Shown: positions 7,100 to 13,982 of the stretch, in pieces
How the letters are laid out: the number at the start of each line of letters is the position of its first letter
How positions within the stretch are numbered: position 1 is the first letter of the stretch
DNA from: Pseudomonadota bacterium
Lineage (GTDB): Bacteria; Pseudomonadota; Gammaproteobacteria; Burkholderiales; Burkholderiaceae_E
Assembly: GCA_023388075.1 (NCBI GenBank)
Contig: JAEWGX010000077.1
Span: forward strand, 1 to 13,982
Direction of reading: 5' to 3'
DNA length: 13,982 nucleotides
Position numbers and translations under genes: made by a program
Notes under the pieces: generated by a model
Told to the model about the DNA's origin: nothing
Databases searched by the model: none
What the model saw: only the letters and a program-made list of their open reading frames with translations

Positions 7100-7477
7100 C
7101 TAGGAGGCCTGGCCGAGCCCGGCCGCGCCGCGACCCTGCAACTTGTCGCCGCGCCGCTCCAGGAAGATGGTGACGAGCACGGAGGCATCCTCGATCCCGC
7201 GCAGCGAGTGGACCTCGTCGCCGCGAAGGAACAGCATCCAGCCGGCCTCGAGCCTGCGCACGCTGCCCGAGGTCACCTCCACCACGCCCTCGATGCACTG
7301 GATGGTGACCTCGCCGGCCACCTTGTGCGGCGGGATCTCCTTGCCGGCGAGGAGGACCAGGCGCATCACCTCCAGGTCCTCGGCCTTGAAAAGGGCGGTG
7401 CTCATCGTCGACCTGAGGCGCGGGCCGAGCGGCCGCACGTCGATGAGGTCGCCGGATTCGGCATGCTCGAGCGCCAT
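7100..7477 (-). CDS. Small single-domain cupin protein
   Basis: A 125-residue protein with one cupin beta-barrel. Motif 1 is present as Gly45 ... His51-Lys-Val53-Ala-Gly-Glu56 ... Gly64, and motif 2 as Leu-x-Ala-Gly ... Gly-Asp-Glu-Val-His90. The usual HxH pair has Val at the second position, so only His51, Glu56 and His90 would remain as metal ligands. ATG 7477 is chosen because it follows the upstream lyase stop by 4 nt and has GGGAGG upstream; the longer open frame would overlap the lyase gene. Cupins of this size include small-molecule isomerases, dioxygenases and ligand sensors. Co-transcription with the ICL/PEPM enzyme suggests a metabolic or ligand-binding role in the same pathway. The reaction cannot be inferred. 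Confidence 0.8.
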   Translation of the reverse strand: MALEHAESGDLIDVRPLGPRLRSTMSTALFKAEDLEVMRLVLLAGKEIPPHKVAGEVTIQCIEGVVEVTSGSVRRLEAGWMLFLRGDEVHSLRGIEDASVLVTIFLERRGDKLQGRGAAGLGQAS

Positions 7478-7481
7478 GGCT

Positions 7482-8327
7482 TCAGCCTCCCGCGGAGCGA
7501 TCGAAATGCTGGTTGATCTCCCTGAAGGGGATCGCATCGTTCGCGAAGCCGAACGTGCCGCTCTCCTTCACTTCCCGCGCCGCCCGCATGAACGCGCCCA
7601 GCGCCGCACGGGCGAACGCGCTGCCCACGCTGATCCGCTTGACGCCAAGCGACTGCAGCTGCGCCACCGTCAGGTCGACGCCCGCCAGCCCCATGATCAC
7701 GTTCACCGGCCGGTCCACCGACGACACCACCGCGGCGATCTGCTCGCGCGTGGTGAGCGCCGGCGCGTAGAGCACGTCGGCACCCGCCTCCTGGAAGGCC
7801 TGCAGCCGCCGGATGGTGTCGTCGAGATCGGGGCGCCCGACCAGGAAGTTCTCCGCGCGCGCGGTGAGCGTGAATGGAAACGGGAGCTGGCGCGCGGCCT
7901 CCGCGGCCGCCCGCACCCGCTCCACCGCAAGCTCGAACGGATAGACCGGGGCATCCGCCCGGCCGGTCGCATCCTCGATCGAGCCGCCCACGAGCCCCGC
8001 CGCCGCGCCAAGCCGGATGGTCTGCGCGACCGTTTCCGGGTCGTCGCCGAAGCCGTTCTCGAGGTCCGCGCTCACCGGAAGGTCGGTCGCCGCGACGAGC
8101 TCCCCGACGTGCCGCAGCATCGCCTCGCGGCCCACCTCGTTGTCCCGCACGCCGAGACTGAAGGCGTAGCCGGCACTGGACGAGGCGAGCGCCTCGAAGC
8201 CGAGCTGCGCCAGCAGCCGCGCCGTGCCGACATCCCAGGGGTTCGGTATGACGAAGATGCCCGGCCGCCGGTGCAGCTCGCGAAAGCGCTCCGCCCTCGC
8301 CTGCTGTTGCCTCGCCACGTCGTCCAT
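7482..8327 (-). CDS. Isocitrate lyase/phosphoenolpyruvate mutase superfamily enzyme
   Basis: A 281-residue TIM-barrel protein of the ICL/PEPM superfamily, whose members cleave or form C-C or P-C bonds next to a pyruvate-enolate using Mg2+. Visible blocks are Pro-Asn-Pro-Trp-Asp at 28-32, the metal-binding Ala-Asp88-Leu-Glu-Asn-Gly-Phe-Gly, and Ser-Ile-Glu118-Asp119. The loop after Glu-Asp reads Ala-Thr-Gly-Arg-Ala-Asp-Ala and lacks the Lys-Lys/Arg-Cys-Gly-His loop of isocitrate and methylisocitrate lyases, so classical lyase chemistry is doubtful. It belongs with the widespread uncharacterised PrpB-related group; decarboxylase, hydrolase or other lyase activity is possible. ATG 8327 has a GGGGAG ribosome site at good spacing; the open frame reaches 8393 but without such support. 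It is followed after 4 nt by the cupin gene and diverges from the TauE-like carrier. Confidence 0.85.
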   Translation of the reverse strand: MDDVARQQQARAERFRELHRRPGIFVIPNPWDVGTARLLAQLGFEALASSSAGYAFSLGVRDNEVGREAMLRHVGELVAATDLPVSADLENGFGDDPETVAQTIRLGAAAGLVGGSIEDATGRADAPVYPFELAVERVRAAAEAARQLPFPFTLTARAENFLVGRPDLDDTIRRLQAFQEAGADVLYAPALTTREQIAAVVSSVDRPVNVIMGLAGVDLTVAQLQSLGVKRISVGSAFARAALGAFMRAAREVKESGTFGFANDAIPFREINQHFDRSAGG

Positions 8328-8355
8328 GTTCGTCTCCCCGAAAGTTCCCGGCGCC

Positions 8356-8384
8356 ATGTTAGTTTCCAATCCCCCAACAACCAA
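8356..8384 (-). promoter_or_regulatory. Weak sigma70-like promoter candidate for the ICL/PEPM-cupin operon
   Basis: Read on the minus strand, TTGGTT (8384-8379) and TAACAT (8361-8356) are separated by 17 nt. Together they match 7 of 12 consensus positions, and they lie 29 nt upstream of the start codon in the 64-nt divergent gap. Chance occurrence is possible. Confidence 0.3.
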
Positions 8385-8391
8385 CCCGGCC

Positions 8392-9141
8392 ATGGATCAC
8401 CTCGTGCCGCAGGGCCTGTCGGTCGGCTGGGCCGTCGCGCTGGTCGTCGCCGCCTTTTTCACCGCCGGCATTTCCGCGGCCTTCGGCCTGGGGGGCGGCG
8501 TGGCGATGCTTGCCATCCTGCTGATGGTATTGCCACCGGCCACCGTGCTGCCGATCCACGGCATCGTCCAGGCCGGCTCCAACGCCGGCCGCGCCGTCTC
8601 GCTGCGAACCGAGATCCGCCGCTCGCTCCTCGGCTGGTTCGCGGCAGGCACCGTGATCGGCATCGTGGCCGCGAGCCTCGTGCTGGTGGCGCTGCCGACC
8701 TCGACGCTGCAGTGGATCCTCGGCCTTTTCATCCTCTGGAGCCTGTGGGGACCGAAGCCGAGGGGCCGCCGCGTGACGGATGCCGGCTTCCTCGCGGTAG
8801 GGGCCGGCGCGAGCTTCTGCACCATGTTCGTGGGCGCCACCGGCCCGATGGTCGCGGCGTTCTGGGACGTGAAGCGAATGGGCCGGCTGGCCGTCGTGGC
8901 CACCCACGCCGCCTGCATGCTGGTGCAGCACATGGCCAAGGTCGTCGCCTTCGGGGTCCTCGGCTTCGCGTTCACCGACTGGGCAGCGCTGGTGGCGGCG
9001 ATGCTGCTGGCCGGCCAGGCCGGGACCATGGCCGGCGCGCGGATCCTGAGGGCAATGCCCGAACGGGTCTTCGCGACGGCATTCAAGGCGGTGCTCACTG
9101 CGCTCGCTCTGCGCCTGCTCTGGTCTGCCTGGCAGGGTTGA
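8392..9141 (+). CDS. TauE/SafE-family membrane transporter (sulfite/organic anion exporter type)
   Basis: A 249-residue, strongly hydrophobic protein with about 7-8 predicted membrane segments. It has the family pattern near the N-terminus (Gly-Ile-Ser-Ala-Ala-Phe-Gly-Leu-Gly-Gly-Gly, then Pro-Ile-His-Gly-Ile-Val-Gln and Ser-Asn-x-Gly-Arg) and the second-half repeat around Gly-Ala-Gly-Ala-Ser-Phe and Gly-Ala-Thr-Gly-Pro. TauE/SafE proteins move sulfite, sulfonates, sulfolactate or small carboxylates across the inner membrane. ATG 8392 starts cleanly before the first membrane segment; ATG 8356 in the same frame would add 12 residues, and neither has a good ribosome site. It is divergent from the ICL/PEPM gene, so it could export or import a metabolite of that cluster. 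No sulfur-metabolism gene is nearby to confirm a sulfite role. Confidence 0.85.
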   Translation: MDHLVPQGLSVGWAVALVVAAFFTAGISAAFGLGGGVAMLAILLMVLPPATVLPIHGIVQAGSNAGRAVSLRTEIRRSLLGWFAAGTVIGIVAASLVLVALPTSTLQWILGLFILWSLWGPKPRGRRVTDAGFLAVGAGASFCTMFVGATGPMVAAFWDVKRMGRLAVVATHAACMLVQHMAKVVAFGVLGFAFTDWAALVAAMLLAGQAGTMAGARILRAMPERVFATAFKAVLTALALRLLWSAWQG

Positions 9142-9168
9142 GGGAGCTTTCGGCCGGCCGCGATCCCT

Positions 9169-9627
9169 TCAGCGGGCGGCCGTATGGATCCGCTGCATGA
9201 ACCACCACAGGTGCCCCTCCAGGTCGCGGGCGCCATAGGTCCGGTCGGTCCAGTAGCCTTCACCGTAGTCCACGGTGGTCGGCGGCGCGAAGACGCGCGC
9301 GCCGGCCGCGCTGGCCCGCTCGCAATGGGCATCGACGTCGTCCACCATGACGCAAAGGCTCTGGGTGTTGCGCCCGCCGAGCCCCGCGGGGCTCGCCTGC
9401 GACGACCGCCACGGCTTCTCCGAAGTCGCTGCCTTGCCGGTCTGGCCCACCATGACCAGGCCTTCGCCGTACTCGAGCTCCGAGTGCTCGACGCGGCCGT
9501 CCTCCCCGACGATCTTCTCGCGCACCATGAAGCCGAATGCGTTGCAGAGCCAGTCGATCGCGGTCTCGGCATCGTCGTAGTACACGGCCGAGCTGATGCG
9601 CGGCCAGCCGGGTGGGGTCGGTTTCAT
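9169..9627 (-). CDS. VOC-superfamily (glyoxalase/bleomycin-resistance fold) protein, PhnB-like
   Basis: A 152-residue protein with paired beta-alpha-beta-beta-beta modules. The N-terminal module contains Ala-Ile-Asp-Trp-Leu-Cys-x-Ala-Phe-Gly-Phe, then Gly-Glu-Asp-Gly-Arg and His-Ser-Glu-Leu. The C-terminal module contains Val-Asp-Asp-Val-Asp-Ala-His, Gly-Tyr-Trp-Thr-Asp-Arg and Asp-Leu-Glu-Gly-His-Leu-Trp. These fit the cytosolic PhnB-like VOC group. The His and Glu residues in each half could bind a divalent metal. VOC proteins range from lyases and dioxygenases to drug-binding proteins, so the reaction is open. The start at 9627 has GAGGAG 7 nt upstream. It converges with the transporter gene (27-nt gap) and stands alone. 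Confidence 0.85.
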   Translation of the reverse strand: MKPTPPGWPRISSAVYYDDAETAIDWLCNAFGFMVREKIVGEDGRVEHSELEYGEGLVMVGQTGKAATSEKPWRSSQASPAGLGGRNTQSLCVMVDDVDAHCERASAAGARVFAPPTTVDYGEGYWTDRTYGARDLEGHLWWFMQRIHTAAR

Positions 9628-9742
9628 CGGGTGCTCCTCTCGCGGTTGTTCTCCGTCTGCCGGTCATGGTTGCACAGCCACGGAGCCGTCCCCGGAGAAA
9701 TCGTCCCGGCGCCCGGGGATATCCGCACAGGCGCCGACGCCC

Positions 9743-9773
9743 TTGCCATCGCGACTCGCCAACCGGCTAAGAT
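9743..9773 (+). promoter_or_regulatory. Possible weak promoter upstream of the acylphosphatase gene
   Basis: TTGCCA (9743-9748) and TAAGAT (9768-9773) lie 19 nt apart, 44 nt upstream of ATG 9817. They sit in the 189-nt gap between the divergent VOC and acylphosphatase genes, which otherwise shows nothing recognisable. The long spacer makes this tentative. Confidence 0.25.
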
Positions 9774-9816
9774 CGACGAGAAGCCATGCGCTGCCGCGCC
9801 GTGCGGCCACGAGGAG

Positions 9817-10179
9817 ATGAAGCCTTCCCCATCCCGGCCATTGACCGACGCGGCAACCCGCCAAGACCCTGCTCGCCCGGATGACGACAACGGCGACGCC
9901 ATCCATGTGCTGGCAAGCGGACGGGTGCAGGGCGTCGGGTTCCGGTACTTCGTGCGGCAGACGGCGGATGCGCTGGGCTGCGCCGGGTGGGTTCGCAATC
10001 TGCCGGACGGCCGCGTGGAGGCGGTGATTGCCGGCCCTCCCGACGCCGTGCAGGCGATGCTGGATGCGTTTTCGCGAGGGCCCGTCGGAGCGCGGGTGGA
10101 CGACGTGGTCACGCGGCTCGCGCTCGACGACGAACGTGCCCGGATGCGCCGTCCGTTCGCGCTGCGCCGGGACGCCTGA
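9817..10179 (+). CDS. acyP: Acylphosphatase
   Basis: A 120-residue protein whose residues 29 to about 118 form an acylphosphatase domain, which hydrolyses acyl-phosphates such as acetyl phosphate or 1,3-bisphosphoglycerate in the cytoplasm. The catalytic loop Gly35-Arg-Val-Gln-Gly-Val-Gly-Phe-Arg43 and the Gly-Trp-Val-Arg-Asn61-Leu-Pro-Asp-Gly motif are intact; Arg43 and Asn61 correspond to the phosphate-binding Arg and catalytic Asn of the family. Typical members have about 90 residues, so the polar Pro/Asp-rich N-terminal 28 residues are extra. ATG 9817 is the only nearby ATG in frame, but the GAGGAG just before it has no spacing, so the true start could differ (for example GTG 9907, which would remove the extension). 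The FMN reductase lies 101 nt downstream on the same strand. Confidence 0.82.
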   Translation: MKPSPSRPLTDAATRQDPARPDDDNGDAIHVLASGRVQGVGFRYFVRQTADALGCAGWVRNLPDGRVEAVIAGPPDAVQAMLDAFSRGPVGARVDDVVTRLALDDERARMRRPFALRRDA

Positions 10180-10280
10180 AGGGCTCGGGGAATGACAATT
10201 GCTGTTCCGGGACTCCGCTGGCGCTGGTCGCGGCAGCGAGCATCGTCCCGTCACACCGCCTCTTGCCAGGGAGCTGAGCC

Positions 10281-10844
10281 ATGGCCCAATATCAGATCGG
10301 CGTCGTCGTAGGCAGCCTGCGCCGCGATTCCTTCAACCGCAAGCTCGCCACCGCGCTGACGCGACTTGCACCGAGCGAGTTTTCGTTCCGAGACCTGCGG
10401 ATCGACGACATCCCGCTTTACAACCAGGACCAGGACGGCAACCAGCCCGAGCCGGTCAAGCGGCTGAAGGGAGAGATCCAGAAGTGCCAGGGTCTCATCT
10501 TCGTCACCGCGGAGTACAACCGCTCGATCCCCGGCGTGCTGAAGAACGCGATCGATTCCGCGTCGCGTCCCTACGGCCAGAGCGCGTGGAAGGACAAGCC
10601 CGCAGGGGTCATCGGAGCGTCGATCGGGTCGATCGGGACCGCGTTGGCGCAACAGCACCTGCGCAACGTGCTGGCGTACCTGGACGTGCCGACCATGGGC
10701 CAGCCGGAGGCCTTCATCCACGCGACCGACGCAACGTTCGAATCGAACGGCGACATCGCCGCCGCCAGCCGCGAGTTCCTGCAAGGATGGATGAATCGGT
10801 ACTGCGACTGGGTACGGACGCACGCAGGCACCGCCAAGGGCTGA
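10281..10844 (+). CDS. NAD(P)H-dependent FMN reductase (flavodoxin-fold quinone/chromate reductase-like)
   Basis: A 187-residue flavodoxin-like protein. The FMN-phosphate loop Gly11-Ser-Leu-Arg-Arg-Asp-Ser-Phe-Asn-Arg20 and the flavin-ring-binding block Thr76-Ala-Glu-Tyr-Asn-Arg-Ser-Ile-Pro-Gly85 followed by Leu-Lys-Asn-Ala-Ile-Asp are typical of the ChrR/YieF/azoreductase group. These cytosolic enzymes use NAD(P)H to reduce FMN, quinones, azo dyes or chromate, often protecting against redox cycling. The length matches the family (about 180-190). ATG 10281 follows a GGGAG ribosome site at suitable spacing. It is probably monocistronic or loosely linked to the acylphosphatase upstream; the SUF operon follows after a 218-nt gap. 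Physiological substrate is unknown. Confidence 0.9.
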   Translation: MAQYQIGVVVGSLRRDSFNRKLATALTRLAPSEFSFRDLRIDDIPLYNQDQDGNQPEPVKRLKGEIQKCQGLIFVTAEYNRSIPGVLKNAIDSASRPYGQSAWKDKPAGVIGASIGSIGTALAQQHLRNVLAYLDVPTMGQPEAFIHATDATFESNGDIAAASREFLQGWMNRYCDWVRTHAGTAKG

Positions 10845-11026
10845 GCCCTGTTCGAATCCTGGGGTCGCGCCCGGACCGGATCCTCGCTGCGGGGCCTGCC
10901 CGGGACCGACCGCCGACCGGCTGAACCGTCCTCGGCACTGACCGCGCGGGCGATCGGCCGGTAGCCCTCGACAAGCACGCTCCGCCGTCCCCGCAACGGG
11001 GTCATGGGCTGTGAAGCCTCACCGGG

Positions 11027-11055
11027 TATAATGGGACCTGTTTGGTCCTATAATC
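11027..11055. promoter_or_regulatory. Palindromic operator with two TATAAT boxes upstream of the SUF operon
   Basis: GGACC (11034-11038) and GGTCC (11044-11048) form a perfect inverted repeat around TGTTT. Symmetry extends outward into A/T-rich flanks, with 9 of 12 arm positions pairing over 11027-11038 and 11044-11055. A TATAAT hexamer sits in each flank, at 11027-11032 and 11049-11054, and neither has a convincing -35 box. The site lies immediately before the Rrf2 regulator gene, so it is most simply the autoregulatory operator: protein bound here would cover both -10 elements. The regulator-site assignment is inference from position and symmetry. Confidence 0.6.
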
Positions 11056-11062
11056 CGAATCC

Positions 11063-11568
11063 ATGCTCAGGATCAGCAAGCTTGCCGATTACGGGTGCCT
11101 GGTGATGGGCCTGATGGCCCAGGACCCGGCCGGCGTGCATTCCGCATCCAGCCTGGCCGGAACGCTCGGGCTTGGCCTTCCCACAGTCAGCAAGGTGCTG
11201 AAGGCGCTGGCTCGGGCGGACCTGGTGACCGGGGTGCGCGGCCTGCATGGCGGCTACATCCTTGCGCGGCGGCCCGAGGACATCAGTGTAGCGGACATCG
11301 TGGGCGCGCTCGAAGGCAACCGCTTCGCGCTGACCGAATGCGGTGCGGGCAGCGGCCTCTGCAGCATCGAGAAGAGCTGCCATACCCGGCACGGCTGGCG
11401 CACGATCGGTGACACCATCCGGCGCGCGCTGGAAGAGACAAGCCTGGCGAGCCTGGTGCGGCCGGAGGCGCCGGCGGTTGGCGCCGGCGAGGCTGCGGTG
11501 ATGATCGCCCGGCCGATGCGGCGCGCCGCTGCCGCGGGACGAATGACGCAATCGACGGGAAGGACGAC

Positions 11569-11572
<4 letters not shown>
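11063..11572 (+). CDS. Rrf2-family Fe-S-responsive regulator of the SUF operon
   Basis: A 169-residue winged-helix repressor of the Rrf2/IscR family and probably the SUF-system regulator subgroup that precedes sufB in many proteobacteria. The N-terminal DNA-binding region runs Lys-Leu-Ala-Asp-Tyr-Gly through the recognition helix (Pro-Thr-Val-Ser-Lys-Val-Leu-Lys) and the wing Gly-Leu-His-Gly-Gly-Tyr. Three cysteines, Cys93-X6-Cys100-X5-Cys106, followed by His107, form the expected Fe-S cluster site, by which the protein senses cellular cluster supply. The C-terminal 30 or so residues are an Ala/Arg-rich tail. ATG 11063 has no Shine-Dalgarno and lies only 9 nt after a TATAAT box, so leaderless translation is possible. 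Its stop overlaps the sufB GTG by 4 nt, so regulator and SUF proteins are one operon. Confidence 0.88.
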
Positions 11573-13080
<1,508 letters not shown>

Positions 13081-13111
13081 ACAACGTTTGAGTTTCGCTA
13101 GGAGAATTCGG

Positions 13112-13915
13112 ATGCTCTCGATCAAGGACCTCCAGGTATCGGTAGAAGGCCGGCAGATCCTGCGCGGGCTGGACCTGGAAGTCGGTTCCGGTGAAGTGCA
13201 TGCCATCATGGGGCCGAACGGCTCGGGCAAGAGCACGCTGGCGCAGGTGCTCGCGGGACGGGACAGCTTCACCGTGGAGGGCGGCTCGGTGGTCTGGGAC
13301 GGCCGCGACCTGCTCGAGCTCGAGACCGAGGAGCGCGCACGCGAAGGCCTGTTCCTCGCGTTCCAGTACCCGGTGGAGATCCCGGGCGTCTCCAACGCGT
13401 ACTTCCTCAAGGCCGCGGTCAACTCGGTGCGGCGTCATCGGGGCGAGCCGGAGCTCGACGCGATGGACTTCCTCGCCCGCGTCAAGCAGGAGATGAAGGC
13501 GGTCGGCATGAAGGAGGAGTTCCTCTACCGCTCGGTGAACGAGGGCTTCTCCGGCGGCGAGAAGAAGCGCAACGAAGTGCTCCAGATGGCGCTGCTCGAG
13601 CCCCGGCTCGCGGTGCTGGACGAAACCGACTCCGGGTTGGACATCGACGCCCTGCGGGTGGTTGCGGACGGCGTGAACCGGTTGCGCGACCCGAACCGTT
13701 CCATGATCGTCATCACCCACTACCAGCGCCTGCTGGACTACATCGTGCCGGATCGGGTCCACGTCCTCGCCAAGGGGCGGATCGCGAAATCGGGCGGCCC
13801 GGAGCTCGCGCGCGAGCTCGAGGCCCGCGGCTACGAGTGGATCGCCGGACCGGCGGCGCGTCCGCCGGCCGGCGACGCGCGGCCCGTCGAGGCGGGCGCA
13901 CGGGGCGCCGCATGA
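13112..13915 (+). CDS. sufC: SufC, ABC-type ATPase of SufBCD
   Basis: A 267-residue ABC ATPase that drives conformational change of SufBCD during cluster assembly. Walker A is at Gly34-Pro-Asn-Gly-Ser-Gly-Lys40-Ser-Thr42, the Q-loop is in Phe-Gln-Tyr-Pro, the signature Phe146-Ser-Gly-Gly-Glu-Lys-Lys-Arg-Asn-Glu is the SufC-specific form, Walker B is Asp170-Glu171 followed by Thr-Asp-Ser-Gly-Leu-Asp, and the switch His203 is present. ATG 13112 has AGGAG 7 nt upstream; an in-frame ATG 24 nt earlier has no such support. Homology ends near residue 245, after which a Pro/Ala/Gly-rich tail of about 20 residues follows, longer than the usual 245-260. Its stop codon overlaps an ATG (ATGA), but that frame closes after 21 codons. 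Confidence 0.96.
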   Translation: MLSIKDLQVSVEGRQILRGLDLEVGSGEVHAIMGPNGSGKSTLAQVLAGRDSFTVEGGSVVWDGRDLLELETEERAREGLFLAFQYPVEIPGVSNAYFLKAAVNSVRRHRGEPELDAMDFLARVKQEMKAVGMKEEFLYRSVNEGFSGGEKKRNEVLQMALLEPRLAVLDETDSGLDIDALRVVADGVNRLRDPNRSMIVITHYQRLLDYIVPDRVHVLAKGRIAKSGGPELARELEARGYEWIAGPAARPPAGDARPVEAGARGAA

Positions 13916-13973
13916 GCGCCGCCGCCCGGCCGCCCAGGCGAGGACGTCGCGCCAACGACAGGAGGGTGCAACA

Positions 13974-13982
13974 GTGACGGCC
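13974..13982 (+). CDS. sufD: SufD start (partial, first three codons)
   Basis: GTG 13974 is preceded by a near-perfect ribosome site AGGAGG (13960-13965) with 8-nt spacing, 58 nt after the sufC stop, exactly where sufD normally follows sufC. Only Met-Thr-Ala is inside the window, so the assignment rests on gene order and the ribosome site, not on protein sequence. The competing ATG at 13912, which overlaps the sufC stop, opens a frame that ends at TGA after only 21 codons. Confidence 0.55.

Noticed and set aside
9143..9182. GC-rich inverted-repeat-like sequence between the transporter and VOC genes
   Set aside because: Pairing is short and imperfect, there is no T-tract, and half lies inside the VOC coding sequence.
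10180..10280. Promoter or small gene between acylphosphatase and FMN reductase
   Set aside because: No spaced promoter elements, RNA fold or supported open frame could be identified.
10848..10868. tRNA T-arm-like string (TTCGAAT loop)
   Set aside because: The flanking stem pairs at only 3 of 5 positions and no acceptor, D or anticodon arm is found on either strand; no integrase or att repeat is nearby.

Overview
The window is very GC-rich (high G/C at third codon positions throughout) and is packed with short bacterial operons, several using GTG starts and 4-nt stop/start overlaps. The gene content (c4-like cytochrome, Bug/TctC solute-binding protein, Rrf2-controlled SUF operon, TauE/SafE carrier) points to an aerobic Pseudomonadota, most likely a beta- or gammaproteobacterium of Burkholderiales-like or Xanthomonadales-like type. 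That placement is inferred from family content only. No tRNA, rRNA, CRISPR array, insertion sequence or phage gene is visible.

Layout: (1) 1-2131, plus strand: the Gly/Pro-rich C-terminal end of an unidentified protein, then two exported c-type cytochromes, one di-haem and one membrane-anchored tri-haem, 4 nt apart. (2) 2189-5033, minus strand: a Bug/TctC-type periplasmic binding protein followed 43 nt later by a GMC flavoprotein oxidoreductase. It converges on the cytochromes across a 10-bp-stem palindrome. (3) 5222-7038, plus strand: large and small subunits of an aconitase/isopropylmalate-dehydratase-type hydro-lyase, overlapping by 4 nt, behind a good sigma70-like promoter that carries a direct repeat. 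(4) 7100-8327, minus strand: an isocitrate lyase/PEP mutase superfamily enzyme and a small cupin, 4 nt apart. (5) 8392-10844: a TauE/SafE-type membrane carrier (+), a VOC/glyoxalase-fold protein (-), an acylphosphatase (+) and an NAD(P)H-dependent FMN reductase (+). These look like single housekeeping or accessory genes. (6) 11063-13982, plus strand: an Rrf2-family Fe-S-sensing regulator, sufB, sufC and the first codons of sufD. This SUF iron-sulfur assembly operon sits behind a GGACC-N5-GGTCC palindrome flanked by two TATAAT boxes.

How the genes may work together: regions 2-4 read as a catabolic neighbourhood for an organic (hydroxy)acid. The Bug protein could capture a carboxylate, the GMC enzyme could oxidise an alcohol, the aconitase-type dehydratase could isomerise or (de)hydrate a hydroxy-diacid, and the ICL/PEPM enzyme could cleave or decarboxylate a keto or hydroxy acid. 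The substrate cannot be named from sequence, and the ICL/PEPM enzyme lacks the Cys-containing loop of true isocitrate and methylisocitrate lyases. The SUF operon is the best-understood part, and its autoregulation by the Rrf2 protein is a well-supported inference. I do not see a clearly new defence, mobile or RNA system. The most promising leads are the uncharacterised dehydratase/lyase cluster, the direct-repeat promoter in front of it, and the SUF operator architecture.
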